Shown: in pieces, positions 38,570 to 47,478 of the stretch
How positions within the stretch are numbered: the stretch's first letter is position 1
Layout: every line of letters begins with the position of its first letter
Source: Blastocatellia bacterium
Lineage (GTDB): Bacteria; Acidobacteriota; Blastocatellia; UBA7656
Reading direction: 5' to 3'
Assembly: GCA_035275065.1 (NCBI GenBank)
Contig: DATENM010000065.1
Span: forward strand, 1 to 64,000
DNA: 64,000 nucleotides
The notes under the pieces: model-generated
The model's input: the letters and a program-made list of their open reading frames with translations, nothing else
The model's database searches: none
Told to the model about the DNA's origin: nothing
Made by a program: the position numbers and the translations under genes

Positions 38570-40729
38570 TTGCCTGAATTCATCCGAGTCGGCATTGACA
38601 CCGGCGGCACCTTCACCGATTTCGTGGTCGCGCGCGGCGCTCGCCTGGCCTCCTTCAAAGTCGCTTCGACGCCGCACAACCCGGCCCGCGCCATTCTCGA
38701 AGGGCTGGCGCAAGTCTTCAATGAAAGCGGTGGCGCGCCGACGGAAATCGTTCACGGCACGACCGTCGCCACCAACGCCTTGCTTGAGCGCAAAGGTGCG
38801 CGCACGGCGCTCATCACCACAGCCGGCTTCGAGGATGTCATCGAGATAGGCCGACAGGCGCGGCCCGAACTCTACAACCTGATGGTGACGCGGGCGGCGC
38901 CGCTGGTGGCGCGGGCGCGGCGATTCGGCCTCGACGAGCGCACCGGGCCGGATGCGGAAATCATCACGCCGCTCGACCGCAGCGGCCTCGCCCGGATCAT
39001 CAGTCAGCTTCATCAAGCCGGCCCGCCGGTTGAATCCGTTGCCGTCTGTCTGCTCTTTTCCTTTGCCAACCCGGCACACGAGCAGATGGTGGCACAGGCG
39101 CTCGCCACATTAGACATCCCTGTGTCGCTGTCGCACCGCATCCTTCCTGAGTATCGCGAGTATGAGCGCACTTCGACGACCGTCATCAACGCCTATCTGG
39201 TGCCGATCATGTCGCGCTACCTGCGCGCGCTGATGGAAGGACTAGGAACAGGAGGCAGGAGGCAGGAAGCAGGAAGCAGTGAGATGCAATCAGGAAGCCT
39301 TCGAGAGCAGAAATCCAGCCAGAGGTCGGCGGCAAAGAGTCAGAAAGGTTATGCGGTGCGCCACAAGTCAAGCCTGCCTACTGCTTCCTGCCTCCTGCCT
39401 CCTGCCTCCTCCGTCCCGCTGCGCGTGATGCAATCAAACGGCGGCTCGGTGTCGGCGGGCGTGGCGGCAAGCGAGCCGGTGCGCGCCATTCTTTCAGGGC
39501 CGGCAGGCGGGGTCGTCGGGGCGTTGCGAGTCGCGGCGGCTGCCGGCATCCGTGACATCATCACTTTCGACATGGGCGGCACGTCAACCGATGTCGCCCT
39601 CTGTCGCGGTGCAGCGCGCACCACGAATGAGGCTCTGGTGGCCGGTTTGCCGGTCGCCGTGCCCATCATAGACATTCACACGGTCGGTGCCGGCGGCGGC
39701 TCGATTGCCCGCGTTGACGAAGCCGGCGCACTGCGCGTCGGCCCCGAATCGGCGGGCGCAGACCCCGGCCCGGCCTGCTATGGTCGCGGCGAAGCGGTCA
39801 CGGTGACGGACGCCAATCTCGTGCTCGGCCGCTTTGGCGGCAATGATCTGCTCGGCGGCGCGATGCCGCTCGATGTCGAAAGATCGCGCGCCGCCCTGAA
39901 GCGATTGGCGGCGGCAATGTCTGCGCACAGCGCCCGCCGCGTCACGCTGGAGCGAGCCGCGCTCGGCGTCGTGCGCGTGGCAAATGCCAACATGGAATCG
40001 GCCCTGCGCGTCGTTTCGGTCGAGCGCGGCCAGGACCCGCGTTTGTTCACGCTGGTCAGCTTCGGCGGCGCCGGTGGGCTGCACGTCTGCGCGCTGGCCG
40101 ACGCTTTGCGCATTCCGCGGGTCTTCATTCCGCGCTCGCCCGGCACGCTGTCGGCGCTCGGCGTGCTGCTCGGCGATGTGGTCAAAGACTATTCGCGCAC
40201 GGTGATGCTGAAGACCGCCGCTCACGACCGCCGGGCGATAGAGCGTGGCTTCGCGCAGCTCGAACGCGAAGCGACGACCGACATCAAGCGCGAAGGCTTC
40301 GCCGCCAATCGCATCAAGCTGGCGCGGTCTTTGGCTATGCGCTACGTCGGCCAGTCGTTCGAGATTGATGTGGCGTGGGGCAATCGCTTCGAGTCGCGTT
40401 TCCACGCGGCGCACCACGAGCGTTATGGCTACGCCGACGCCAAGCGCGCGACCGAGATTGTCTCGCTGCGGGTGCGCGCCACCGGCGTCACAGACAAGCC
40501 GCGTCTGCGCCGCGCATCAAGCCAGCGGCACAAAGTCGCGCCGCGCCACGAAGTGAAGGTCTATCTCAACGAGCGCGCCGCGCGCGTGCCGGTTTATGTG
40601 CGCGACGATTTCACTGCCGGGCTCAAGCTGCAAGGGCCGGCCATCATCAGCGAATATAGCTCGACGACGCTGATCCCGGCGGCGCGCACCGTCACCGTTG
40701 ACGAGTGGCTGAACCTGATCGTCACTTGA
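38570..40729 (+). CDS. HyuA-like hydantoinase/oxoprolinase subunit with an in-frame repeat insertion
   Basis: The start is the TTG at 38570, nine bases after GAAGGAG, giving 719 residues. The family signature is clear: VGIDTGGTFTDFV at the N-terminus, HGTTVATNALLERKGA near 65, DMGGTSTDVALCRG near 330 and HTVGAGGGSIARVDEAGALRVGPESAGADPGPACYGRG near 360-395. The C-terminus is the HyuA C domain. Enzymes of this type hydrolyse hydantoins or oxoproline with ATP, usually together with a HyuB subunit; none is seen here. Residues 228-280 (Arg/Gln/Ser-rich) are coded by a 159-bp inverted-repeat element (39251-39409) with no counterpart in the family. The frame is open throughout. Confidence 0.85.
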   Translation: MPEFIRVGIDTGGTFTDFVVARGARLASFKVASTPHNPARAILEGLAQVFNESGGAPTEIVHGTTVATNALLERKGARTALITTAGFEDVIEIGRQARPELYNLMVTRAAPLVARARRFGLDERTGPDAEIITPLDRSGLARIISQLHQAGPPVESVAVCLLFSFANPAHEQMVAQALATLDIPVSLSHRILPEYREYERTSTTVINAYLVPIMSRYLRALMEGLGTGGRRQEAGSSEMQSGSLREQKSSQRSAAKSQKGYAVRHKSSLPTASCLLPPASSVPLRVMQSNGGSVSAGVAASEPVRAILSGPAGGVVGALRVAAAAGIRDIITFDMGGTSTDVALCRGAARTTNEALVAGLPVAVPIIDIHTVGAGGGSIARVDEAGALRVGPESAGADPGPACYGRGEAVTVTDANLVLGRFGGNDLLGGAMPLDVERSRAALKRLAAAMSAHSARRVTLERAALGVVRVANANMESALRVVSVERGQDPRLFTLVSFGGAGGLHVCALADALRIPRVFIPRSPGTLSALGVLLGDVVKDYSRTVMLKTAAHDRRAIERGFAQLEREATTDIKREGFAANRIKLARSLAMRYVGQSFEIDVAWGNRFESRFHAAHHERYGYADAKRATEIVSLRVRATGVTDKPRLRRASSQRHKVAPRHEVKVYLNERAARVPVYVRDDFTAGLKLQGPAIISEYSSTTLIPAARTVTVDEWLNLIVT
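39251..39409. repeat. Palindromic element inside hyuA (heptamer-based arms)
   Basis: The two 30-base arms (39251-39280 and 39380-39409) match in 29 of 30 positions when inverted; each is built of GGAGGCA-type heptamers. Together with the 99 bases between them they span 159 bp, exactly 53 codons, so the reading frame is kept. The element resembles those in the host gaps at 48-60 kb in design. Confidence 0.8.
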
Positions 40730-40749
40730 TGCCAACCCGGAGGAACGTA

Positions 40750-42750
40750 ATGAAAATCATGCGGACAGTTTCTCTGTTGCTTGCGCTCGCCTTTCTGGCG
40801 GTGACCGCGCATGCGAAAGTCACGCGCCTTGAAATCATCTCGCGCGCTGACGTCGCTGGCGGCAAGACGTTCGGCGCTGCTGGGCCATACGAGAAGATCG
40901 TCGGCAAGCTCTACTTCGAGGTAGACCCGACGGCGGCGCGCAATCGCCAGATCGTTGATCTCGACAAAGCGCCGCGCAACGCCCGCGGCATGGTCGAGTT
41001 CACCGCTGATCTCTTCATTCTCAGGCCGAAAGACGCAAGCCGCGGCAACGGCGCGGCGCTGGTCGAGATTCCGAATCGCGGCGGCAAGGCGCTGCTGCGT
41101 TTCTTCAATCATGCCCGCAGCTCGCCCGATCCAATGAGCGAAGAAGAGATGGGCGATGGCTTTCTGCTGCGGCAAGGCTTCGCGCTGGTCTGGGTCGGCT
41201 GGCAGTTCGACGTGCCGGATGAGCCGAATCTGCTGCGCCTGATCGCGCCGGTCGCGACCGACAACGGCAAGCCGATTCGCGGTCTGGTGCGCGCCGATTT
41301 CGTCTTCTCGACCAGAGTGTATGACACGTCGCTCGGCCACCGCGGCCAGAAACCTTACCCGGCGCTTGACCTCGACGACGCGAGCTATACATTGACGGTG
41401 CGCGATTCAATCCTGGGCGGGCGGCGCGCGGTGCCGCGTGATCAGTGGCAATTCGCCCGCCTGGTCAATGGTCAGCCGGTGAGCGATGCCAGTTCCCTTT
41501 ACCTCAAAGGCGGCTTCGAGCCGGGCAAGATTTACGAAGTCGTCTACCGCGCCGAGAACCCCGTGGTCGTCGGGTTGGGGCTGGCTGCGGTGCGTGATGC
41601 AGTGGCGTTTTTCAAGTATGACAAGAACGACGCGCTCGCGGTCACGCGCGCCATCGGCTTCGGCATCTCGCAATCAGGGCGGTTTCTCAGACATTTTCTA
41701 TATGATGGCTTCAACGCTGACGAAGGCGACCGCAAAGTTTTCGACGCCATTGACGCGCACGTTGCCGGCGGCGGGCGCGGCAGTTTCAATTATCGCTTTG
41801 GTGAAGCGTCGCGCGACGCCAGCCAGTACTCGACCTTCTTTTACCCGACAGACGTCTTTCCGTTCACCGACCTTGAGCAACGCGACCCGCTGACCGGTGA
41901 GCGCGACGGCCTGCTGACGCACGCGAAGCAACAACCGCTGCCGAAGATTTTTTATACCTTCTCTTCTTATGAGTACTGGGGCCGCGCCGCGGCGTTGATT
42001 CACACGACGCTTGACGGCAAGGACGCGCCGCTGCCGGACAACGTGCGCATCTATTACTTCGTGGGCGGCCAGCACGGCCCGTCGCCGTTCCCGCCGCGGA
42101 CGAATGGCACGCAGAACCTGACCAGTCCGAACGACTACACCTGGGCGATGCGCGCCTTGATCGTCGCGCTCGACCGGTGGGCCAGAGCCGGCGCGCTGCC
42201 GCCGGTGAGCCGTTATCCGCGCCTGAGCGACCAGACCCTCGCGCGGCCCGAGGCGGTCGCTTTTCCGAAGATTCCCGGCATCAATTTCACGCGCGCCATT
42301 CACGAAGCCTACCGCGTTGATTACGGGCCGCAGTTCAAGTCCAGGGGCATCGCCACGCTTGAGCCGCCAAAGGTCGGCCATGCGTTTGTGATGTACGTTC
42401 CACAGGTTGATCGCGATGGCATAGACCTGGGCGGCGTTCGTTTGCCCGAAGTCGCCGTGCCGCTCGCGACCTACACGGGATGGAACCCGCGCGACCCGAA
42501 GACCGGCGCGACGGATCAACTGGCTGACTTCGCCGGCTCGTTCATTCCCTTCGCTAAAACCAAAGCCGAACGCGAGCGCGCAGGCGACCCGCGCCTTTCC
42601 ATCGAAGAACGTTATGGCGACCGCGAGCATTACCTCGCCCAGATCGAACAGGCGGCCAACGAGTTGATCAAAGGCGGCTACTTGCTTGCCGACGATCTGC
42701 CGGCCGTGACGGATCGCGCCGCGCAGTACTGGAAAGGTGTGGTAAAGTAG
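40750..42750 (+). CDS. Secreted alpha/beta hydrolase-domain protein
   Basis: The ATG at 40750 has a GGAGGAACGTA ribosome site and gives 666 residues. Residues 1-21 are a signal peptide (MKIMRTVSLLLALAFLAVTA). After a beta-rich domain comes a central region with FGISQSGRFLRHFLYDGFN near 310-325, a probable nucleophile elbow (Ser in a GISQSG context), and DVFPFTDLEQRDPLTGERDG and YYFVGGQHGPSPFP further on. The domain is that of the large alpha/beta hydrolase-like proteins common in Acidobacteria and Proteobacteria, not characterised in detail. The protein is probably periplasmic. It directly follows hyuA with 20 bases between and could be in one operon. Confidence 0.68.
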   Translation: MKIMRTVSLLLALAFLAVTAHAKVTRLEIISRADVAGGKTFGAAGPYEKIVGKLYFEVDPTAARNRQIVDLDKAPRNARGMVEFTADLFILRPKDASRGNGAALVEIPNRGGKALLRFFNHARSSPDPMSEEEMGDGFLLRQGFALVWVGWQFDVPDEPNLLRLIAPVATDNGKPIRGLVRADFVFSTRVYDTSLGHRGQKPYPALDLDDASYTLTVRDSILGGRRAVPRDQWQFARLVNGQPVSDASSLYLKGGFEPGKIYEVVYRAENPVVVGLGLAAVRDAVAFFKYDKNDALAVTRAIGFGISQSGRFLRHFLYDGFNADEGDRKVFDAIDAHVAGGGRGSFNYRFGEASRDASQYSTFFYPTDVFPFTDLEQRDPLTGERDGLLTHAKQQPLPKIFYTFSSYEYWGRAAALIHTTLDGKDAPLPDNVRIYYFVGGQHGPSPFPPRTNGTQNLTSPNDYTWAMRALIVALDRWARAGALPPVSRYPRLSDQTLARPEAVAFPKIPGINFTRAIHEAYRVDYGPQFKSRGIATLEPPKVGHAFVMYVPQVDRDGIDLGGVRLPEVAVPLATYTGWNPRDPKTGATDQLADFAGSFIPFAKTKAERERAGDPRLSIEERYGDREHYLAQIEQAANELIKGGYLLADDLPAVTDRAAQYWKGVVK

Positions 42751-42796
42751 CAGACCGCAGATGGGAGAGTAGATTCTCTGCACCCCGGAGTGCGAT

Positions 42797-45190
42797 GTGT
42801 ATAGAGCAGTTTTCGATGTGGCGCAAGCTGTTAGCTTGCGCGAGCCAATGCGCAAGCTAACAGCTTGCGCCACAAGTTTGCTGCTCGCCTGTCTGTCACT
42901 CGTCCTGCTGCCTGGTTTCAAGAGCGCGGCGTTGTCCGCCAGTTTGCGAACTTGCCCGCCTGCGCCACAGGCTCATCAGAAAATTAAAGTGATTGTCTTT
43001 TCGGCGGACGGCCAGTTTGCGGCGCTGGTCAGAGGCGCGCTACTCAGCGGGCTTCGGGCCTCAGACGAAGACCCGACGCTGGCCAACGATCAGGTCGAAG
43101 TGTGGGAGACCAACGGCGGCAAACTGCGGCGGACGTTTGCGGACTTTGGCGCGCGGCTGCGCGCGATCAGCCTTTCGCCCGACGGTCGATTTCTGGCGAC
43201 GACGACCTGGGAAGTCAAGACCGACCGCCCGAAGAAAATGGCCACATCAGGGCTTGAGGATGGCGAAGGCTTCATCCGGCTCTGGGATGTCAGCACGGGC
43301 GAGTTGCGCTGGGCGAAGCAGGCTTTCGGCGCGGATATCGCCATCGCTTCGTTTTCGCCTGATGGCCAGCGCCTCGCCGTCATCGGCAGCGAATGGATCG
43401 CGCCGGGGGCCATGAAACTGTTTGACGTGCAGACCGGCGCGGTGTTGAACAAAGAGAACTATCGCGCACAGGTCGGCGGGCTGGCGTTTTCGCCGGATGG
43501 CAACACGCTCGCCGTCCGCAAGCTCATCTACGGCACGCCCCGCAGCGAAGTAAAAATCTATAACTGTCCTGCTCTCACCGAGCGGCTGACGATTGAAGAA
43601 CCGAAAGACGTTGACATCATACCGGAGGCCAAAGACTACTGGCTCGACTATGGCGTGATGAATGCGGCAAATCAGTCTCGCCTCGACGAGCTACAGCACC
43701 TCGCTTTTTCACCGGACGGTCGAAAGCTCGCGCTCAGCCTGTCGGGGGTAAAGGCGGGCGAGCTGGTTCATCAGATTTGCTGCTTTGACACACAGACGGG
43801 GAAGCTCCAGCGCGCCATCATTGCACACCACGCGTCGCTGCCCGCGGGCCAGGCGGTGCGGCAACGACAGGCGAATGGCGTCATGGTCACCCGGCGTCTT
43901 TTGCCAGCCGCAGCCGAGAGCAATCGCCATGCAATCGATGCGTTGGTCTACTTGGCAGACAGTCGAACGATTGTGGCGTTCAACCGGACGGGGGACATCA
44001 CCAAGCCGGGAGATTATCTGATGGTCGGCAGCGTTTATGGCAGCCTGTGCGTGCTGGCCTGGGACAGCGAGACGGGACAGGCGCAATGGTCCGGCAAAAG
44101 CGACGAGCCTGCCGTGGTCGGCGCTTTTGGCGCGAACGGTCAGATGATCGCCTTTGCGACTCTTGATACGACCGTCAGCCTGTGGAATAGCGCCACCGGC
44201 GCGCTCAAGCAGCGATTCCTCGCCCCGACCGGCGCAACGCCCGGCGCGGCGAACATGCTGAACATTGAACGGCTGGTGGTCTCCGCAGAGGCGGTCATCG
44301 CGCTCGCCTTTTCGGCGGACGGCGCGACACTGGCCGGCCTCAGCGACAGCGGCGGCGTGAAGCTGTGGGACGCCCGCGCCGCGACCTTGCGCACACAGTC
44401 GGCGGGCGGCGAAAGCGCCTTCACCTGCCTCGCCTTTTCGCCCGACGCCGCGCGGCTGGCACTGGGCGAGCAAGGCGGCGGCATCATGCTACTGGACACG
44501 GCGACGATGGAAGCTCGGCTAGAGATCGCCGGCAATGATGGCGCGATTGCATCGCTCAGCTTTTCGCCCGACGGCAAGTGGATGGCGGCGGCGACCGCAA
44601 AGGGTACGCTGCAAGTCTTGGAAGCGGCAACCGCCAGGCTCACTTCAGAGATCGCCGCGCATCACGGCGCGGCAACGAGCGTGTTGTTTTCGCCCGATGG
44701 CCAGCGGCTGGTGAGCGCCGGGGTGGACGGCACAGTCAAGTTATGGGATGTGGCTACCGGCACGATGATCCGTTCGATGATCGGTCACGCCGCCATCAAC
44801 GCCGTGGCCATCTCGCCCGATGGCCGCTGGGTGGCAAGCGCCGGCGCGGACAAGGCCGTGCGCCTGTGGAACACGGAGACCAGCGCGTTGTTGAAGCCGC
44901 TCACGGGCCATGAAGCCGCCGTCAACACCGTCGCCTTTTCGCCCGATGGCCGCCTGCTTGCGAGCGGCAGCGACGACGGCGCGGTGCGGCTGTGGAGCCT
45001 GCCCGAAGGCAAAGCGTTGCGCCGGCTCAAAGGCCATGAAATCGCCGTGCGCGCCGTGGCCTTCTCTCCCGACGGCGCGACGCTGGCAGCGGCGACCGGC
45101 AACAACGAGATCGTCTTCTGGGACCCGCAAACCGGCGAGATCAAGCGCGTCTTAAAAGAAGCAATGAAGCTTCCGCTGCGCAAGCCTTGA
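42797..45190 (+). CDS. Secreted WD40-repeat protein
   Basis: Two starts are possible: a GTG at 42797 with GGAG six bases before (797 residues) or the ATG at 42848 (780 residues), which lies in the loop of a perfect palindrome. The ATG form begins MRKLTACATSLLLACLSLVL, a signal peptide or lipoprotein-like signal; a hydrophobic run follows either way. The mature part is a series of at least ten WD40 blades with repeats of the form AFSPDG..LA (for example VAFSPDGRLLASGSDDGAV, FSPDGQRLVSAGVDGTV). Such propellers serve as protein-binding platforms. It is in the periplasm or on the cell surface. The last five blades are the most regular. Confidence 0.82.
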   Translation: MYRAVFDVAQAVSLREPMRKLTACATSLLLACLSLVLLPGFKSAALSASLRTCPPAPQAHQKIKVIVFSADGQFAALVRGALLSGLRASDEDPTLANDQVEVWETNGGKLRRTFADFGARLRAISLSPDGRFLATTTWEVKTDRPKKMATSGLEDGEGFIRLWDVSTGELRWAKQAFGADIAIASFSPDGQRLAVIGSEWIAPGAMKLFDVQTGAVLNKENYRAQVGGLAFSPDGNTLAVRKLIYGTPRSEVKIYNCPALTERLTIEEPKDVDIIPEAKDYWLDYGVMNAANQSRLDELQHLAFSPDGRKLALSLSGVKAGELVHQICCFDTQTGKLQRAIIAHHASLPAGQAVRQRQANGVMVTRRLLPAAAESNRHAIDALVYLADSRTIVAFNRTGDITKPGDYLMVGSVYGSLCVLAWDSETGQAQWSGKSDEPAVVGAFGANGQMIAFATLDTTVSLWNSATGALKQRFLAPTGATPGAANMLNIERLVVSAEAVIALAFSADGATLAGLSDSGGVKLWDARAATLRTQSAGGESAFTCLAFSPDAARLALGEQGGGIMLLDTATMEARLEIAGNDGAIASLSFSPDGKWMAAATAKGTLQVLEAATARLTSEIAAHHGAATSVLFSPDGQRLVSAGVDGTVKLWDVATGTMIRSMIGHAAINAVAISPDGRWVASAGADKAVRLWNTETSALLKPLTGHEAAVNTVAFSPDGRLLASGSDDGAVRLWSLPEGKALRRLKGHEIAVRAVAFSPDGATLAAATGNNEIVFWDPQTGEIKRVLKEAMKLPLRKP
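42817..42874. repeat. Perfect 25-bp palindrome across the WD40 start
   Basis: The arms 42817-42841 and 42850-42874 are perfect inverted copies (beginning TGTGGCGCAAGCTG) with an 8-base loop that contains the ATG at 42848. The arm coding for RKLTACAT would thus form part of the signal sequence, which suggests that an element contributed the start. Confidence 0.8.
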
Positions 45191-45239
45191 GCAACTATCG
45201 TTTTTGACTCTCTCTCGACGCTCGCCTATCATCGCTTCT

Positions 45240-46850
45240 ATGAAGATACTCACCGCCGAGCAGATGCGCGACGTGGATCGGCTGACGACTGAAAATTACA
45301 AAGTGCCGAGCGCGCTGCTGATGGAGAACGCCGCGGCGCGCACGGTTGAAGCGGTTGAGAAGAAGTTCGGCGCTATCGCTGGGCGGCGGGCGCTGATCTT
45401 TTGCGGCAAAGGCAACAACGGCGGCGATGGCGCGGCAATCGCCCGATTGCTGGTGAGCAGAGGCGCAAGGGCGGATGTGCTGCTGCTCGGTCACGTGGAC
45501 GATGCGCGCGGCGATGCCCGAACCAACTTTGAAGTCGTCCGCGCGCTCGCCGCATCATCAAAGCAATTGCGACTGGTTGAGATTGAAAGCGCCGAGCAGT
45601 TGCGCGACGCCGCGGCGATGAATCCGCCTGACCTGATTGTCGATGCGATATTCGGCACCGGCCTGACGCGACCGGCAGCAGGCTTATATGCCGAAGCCAT
45701 CGAGCTGATCAACACACTCGGCGAGCGCCTGCCGGTCGTCGCCGTTGACGTGCCTTCGGGCATCGCCTCGGATGCGGCGGAATTGATCGGCCCGGCGGTG
45801 CGCGCCCGCCTTACGGTCACCTTCACCGCGCCGAAAGTGGCGAACGTCTTGCCGCCTGCTTGCGAAGCCAACGGCACGCTGATTGTTGGGCAGATCGGCT
45901 CGCCCGATGAATTGATCGCTGGGTGCGGCTCACAGTTGAATCTCGTCGAAGCCGATGAGGTGGCGCGGTGGCTCGCCGCCTCGCGCCGCGGCCCGCAGGC
46001 CAACAAAGGCGATGCCGGCAAAGTGCTGGTCATCGCCGGCTCGTCCGGCAAAACCGGCGCCGCCTGCATGGTAGGCGAAGCGGCCATGCGCAGCGGCGCG
46101 GGGCTGGTCACCGTCGCCACGCCCGAATCATCGCAGAAGGTCGTCGCCGCTCACGTCATCAGCGAGTGCATGACTGAGGCGCTGGCAGAGACGGCTCTGG
46201 GAGCCGTTTCCAGGGAAGCGGCGGAGCGAGCGATGGAATTGGCGGCGGCCCGCGACGTGGTGGCAATGGGGCCGGGGCTCGGCTCATCGGAAGAGACAAC
46301 GCGGGCTTTTGTGCGGACGCTGGTGGTGCAGCGCGAGCGCCCGATGGTGCTGGATGCCGACGCGCTCAACGCCCTGGTGCCGTGGGCCGAGAACGTCGCC
46401 GGCAGCCGTGAGCATCCGCTTATCCTGACGCCGCATCCCGGCGAGATGGCGCGGCTCATGGGCCAGAAGATTGAGGACATACTTCATAACCGCGTCGAGG
46501 TGGCTCGTCAGTTCGCGATCTCGCACGCGGTGATTCTCGTGCTCAAGGGCAGCCGCACGCTGGTCGCCGCGCCCGATGGTCAGGTCTACGTCAACCCGAC
46601 GGGCAACGCCGGCATGGCGACGGGCGGAACGGGTGACGTGCTGACCGGCGTGATCGCCGGGCTGCTGGCGCAAAAGTCGGACGACCCGCTCGCGGCGACG
46701 ATAGCTGCCGTCTACCTGCACGGACTCGCGGGCGATCTGGCGGCGGCAAAGTTCGGCACTCGCGCGATGATCGCCACGGACATCACGGCGCATCTCGGCG
46801 AAGCCTTCATCCATGTGGGCGGCGAAACCGAACGCTTCCAGCCGGCATAA
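45240..46850 (+). CDS. nnr: Bifunctional NAD(P)H-hydrate epimerase/dehydratase
   Basis: The ATG at 45240 gives 536 residues (MKILTAEQMRDVDRLTTENY). The N-terminal half is the epimerase (NnrE/YjeF_N): LLMENAAARTVEAVEKK, then LIFCGKGNNGGDGAAIARLL near 55-75, then DVPSGIASD. The C-terminal half is the ADP-dependent dehydratase (NnrD/carbohydrate-kinase-like): GKVLVIAGSSGKTGAACMV, then ILTPHPGEMARL, then VNPTGNAGMATGGTGDVLTG. The enzyme repairs hydrated NADH and NADPH. Fusion of both parts is usual in bacteria. It is followed closely by tsaE, a common pairing. Confidence 0.93.
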   Translation: MKILTAEQMRDVDRLTTENYKVPSALLMENAAARTVEAVEKKFGAIAGRRALIFCGKGNNGGDGAAIARLLVSRGARADVLLLGHVDDARGDARTNFEVVRALAASSKQLRLVEIESAEQLRDAAAMNPPDLIVDAIFGTGLTRPAAGLYAEAIELINTLGERLPVVAVDVPSGIASDAAELIGPAVRARLTVTFTAPKVANVLPPACEANGTLIVGQIGSPDELIAGCGSQLNLVEADEVARWLAASRRGPQANKGDAGKVLVIAGSSGKTGAACMVGEAAMRSGAGLVTVATPESSQKVVAAHVISECMTEALAETALGAVSREAAERAMELAAARDVVAMGPGLGSSEETTRAFVRTLVVQRERPMVLDADALNALVPWAENVAGSREHPLILTPHPGEMARLMGQKIEDILHNRVEVARQFAISHAVILVLKGSRTLVAAPDGQVYVNPTGNAGMATGGTGDVLTGVIAGLLAQKSDDPLAATIAAVYLHGLAGDLAAAKFGTRAMIATDITAHLGEAFIHVGGETERFQPA

Positions 46851-46860
46851 ACGAATCCAG

Positions 46861-47319
46861 GTGACCGAAGAGCCATCCACACAAAACGGGCCGATAATCA
46901 GCGGCGAATTCGTTAGCCATTCGGCGCAAGAGACGTTTGACTTGGCCGAGCGCACCGGCGCGCAGCTCAAGGCCCGCACGGTCTTGCTGTTGAGCGGCGA
47001 CCTCGGCGCCGGCAAAACGGTCTTTGCCAAGGGCCTCGCCGCAGGTTTGGGGATTGACCCGACGGAAGTGACCAGCCCGTCGTTCACGCTCGTCAATGAA
47101 TACGCGGGCCGGCTGCGGCTCTATCACATCGATCTTTATCGGCTCGACACGGGCGCCTGCCGCGAGCTGGGTCTCGAAGAAATCTTCGCCGACGAGCAGG
47201 CGGTCACGGTCATCGAGTGGGCCGAGCGCCTGGAAGAAGTGCCCGCGGGCGCAACCCGCGTCGAGATCGAATACCTCTCCGACGACGAGCGCCGCATCCG
47301 CATCACTCCGGCCACCTGA
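46861..47319 (+). CDS. tsaE: tRNA threonylcarbamoyladenosine protein TsaE
   Basis: The GTG at 46861 is the likely start (152 residues, beginning with TEEPSTQNGPI after the first residue); an earlier in-frame ATG at 46813 would overlap nnr. The ATPase signature is GDLGAGKTVFAKGLAAGLG (Walker A GAGKT), followed by VTSPSFTLVNEY, LYHIDLYRLD, LGLEEIF and VTVIEWAERL, all typical of TsaE. It acts with TsaB, TsaC and TsaD to make the t6A base at position 37 of ANN-decoding tRNAs. Placement just after nnr is common in bacteria. Confidence 0.93.
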   Translation: MTEEPSTQNGPIISGEFVSHSAQETFDLAERTGAQLKARTVLLLSGDLGAGKTVFAKGLAAGLGIDPTEVTSPSFTLVNEYAGRLRLYHIDLYRLDTGACRELGLEEIFADEQAVTVIEWAERLEEVPAGATRVEIEYLSDDERRIRITPAT

Positions 47320-47478
47320 CCTACCCGGATAGACAACTCTTCAGCGATAAATCTATAATTTTGCTGTGGGCACGCTGACGCTGTGAGATGCGCGTCGCGA
47401 CTAGCCGACATCCTTTCCACCTGTCCCGCCCGACGCCGCAGGGTTCGGTCTACATTCTGGCTTGACCGGCGAAATCAT

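Noticed and set aside
38030..39079. A 349-codon minus-strand frame opposite slyD and hyuA
   Set aside because: Antisense to two recognised genes, no domain, no ribosome site of note.
39251..39409. The hyuA insert as an intein or intron
   Set aside because: It is too short for an intein, has no splice motifs and is an inverted repeat of tandem units.
41698..42921. A 407-codon minus-strand frame opposite the alpha/beta hydrolase gene
   Set aside because: Shadow frame; its N-terminus is just the palindrome read on the other strand.
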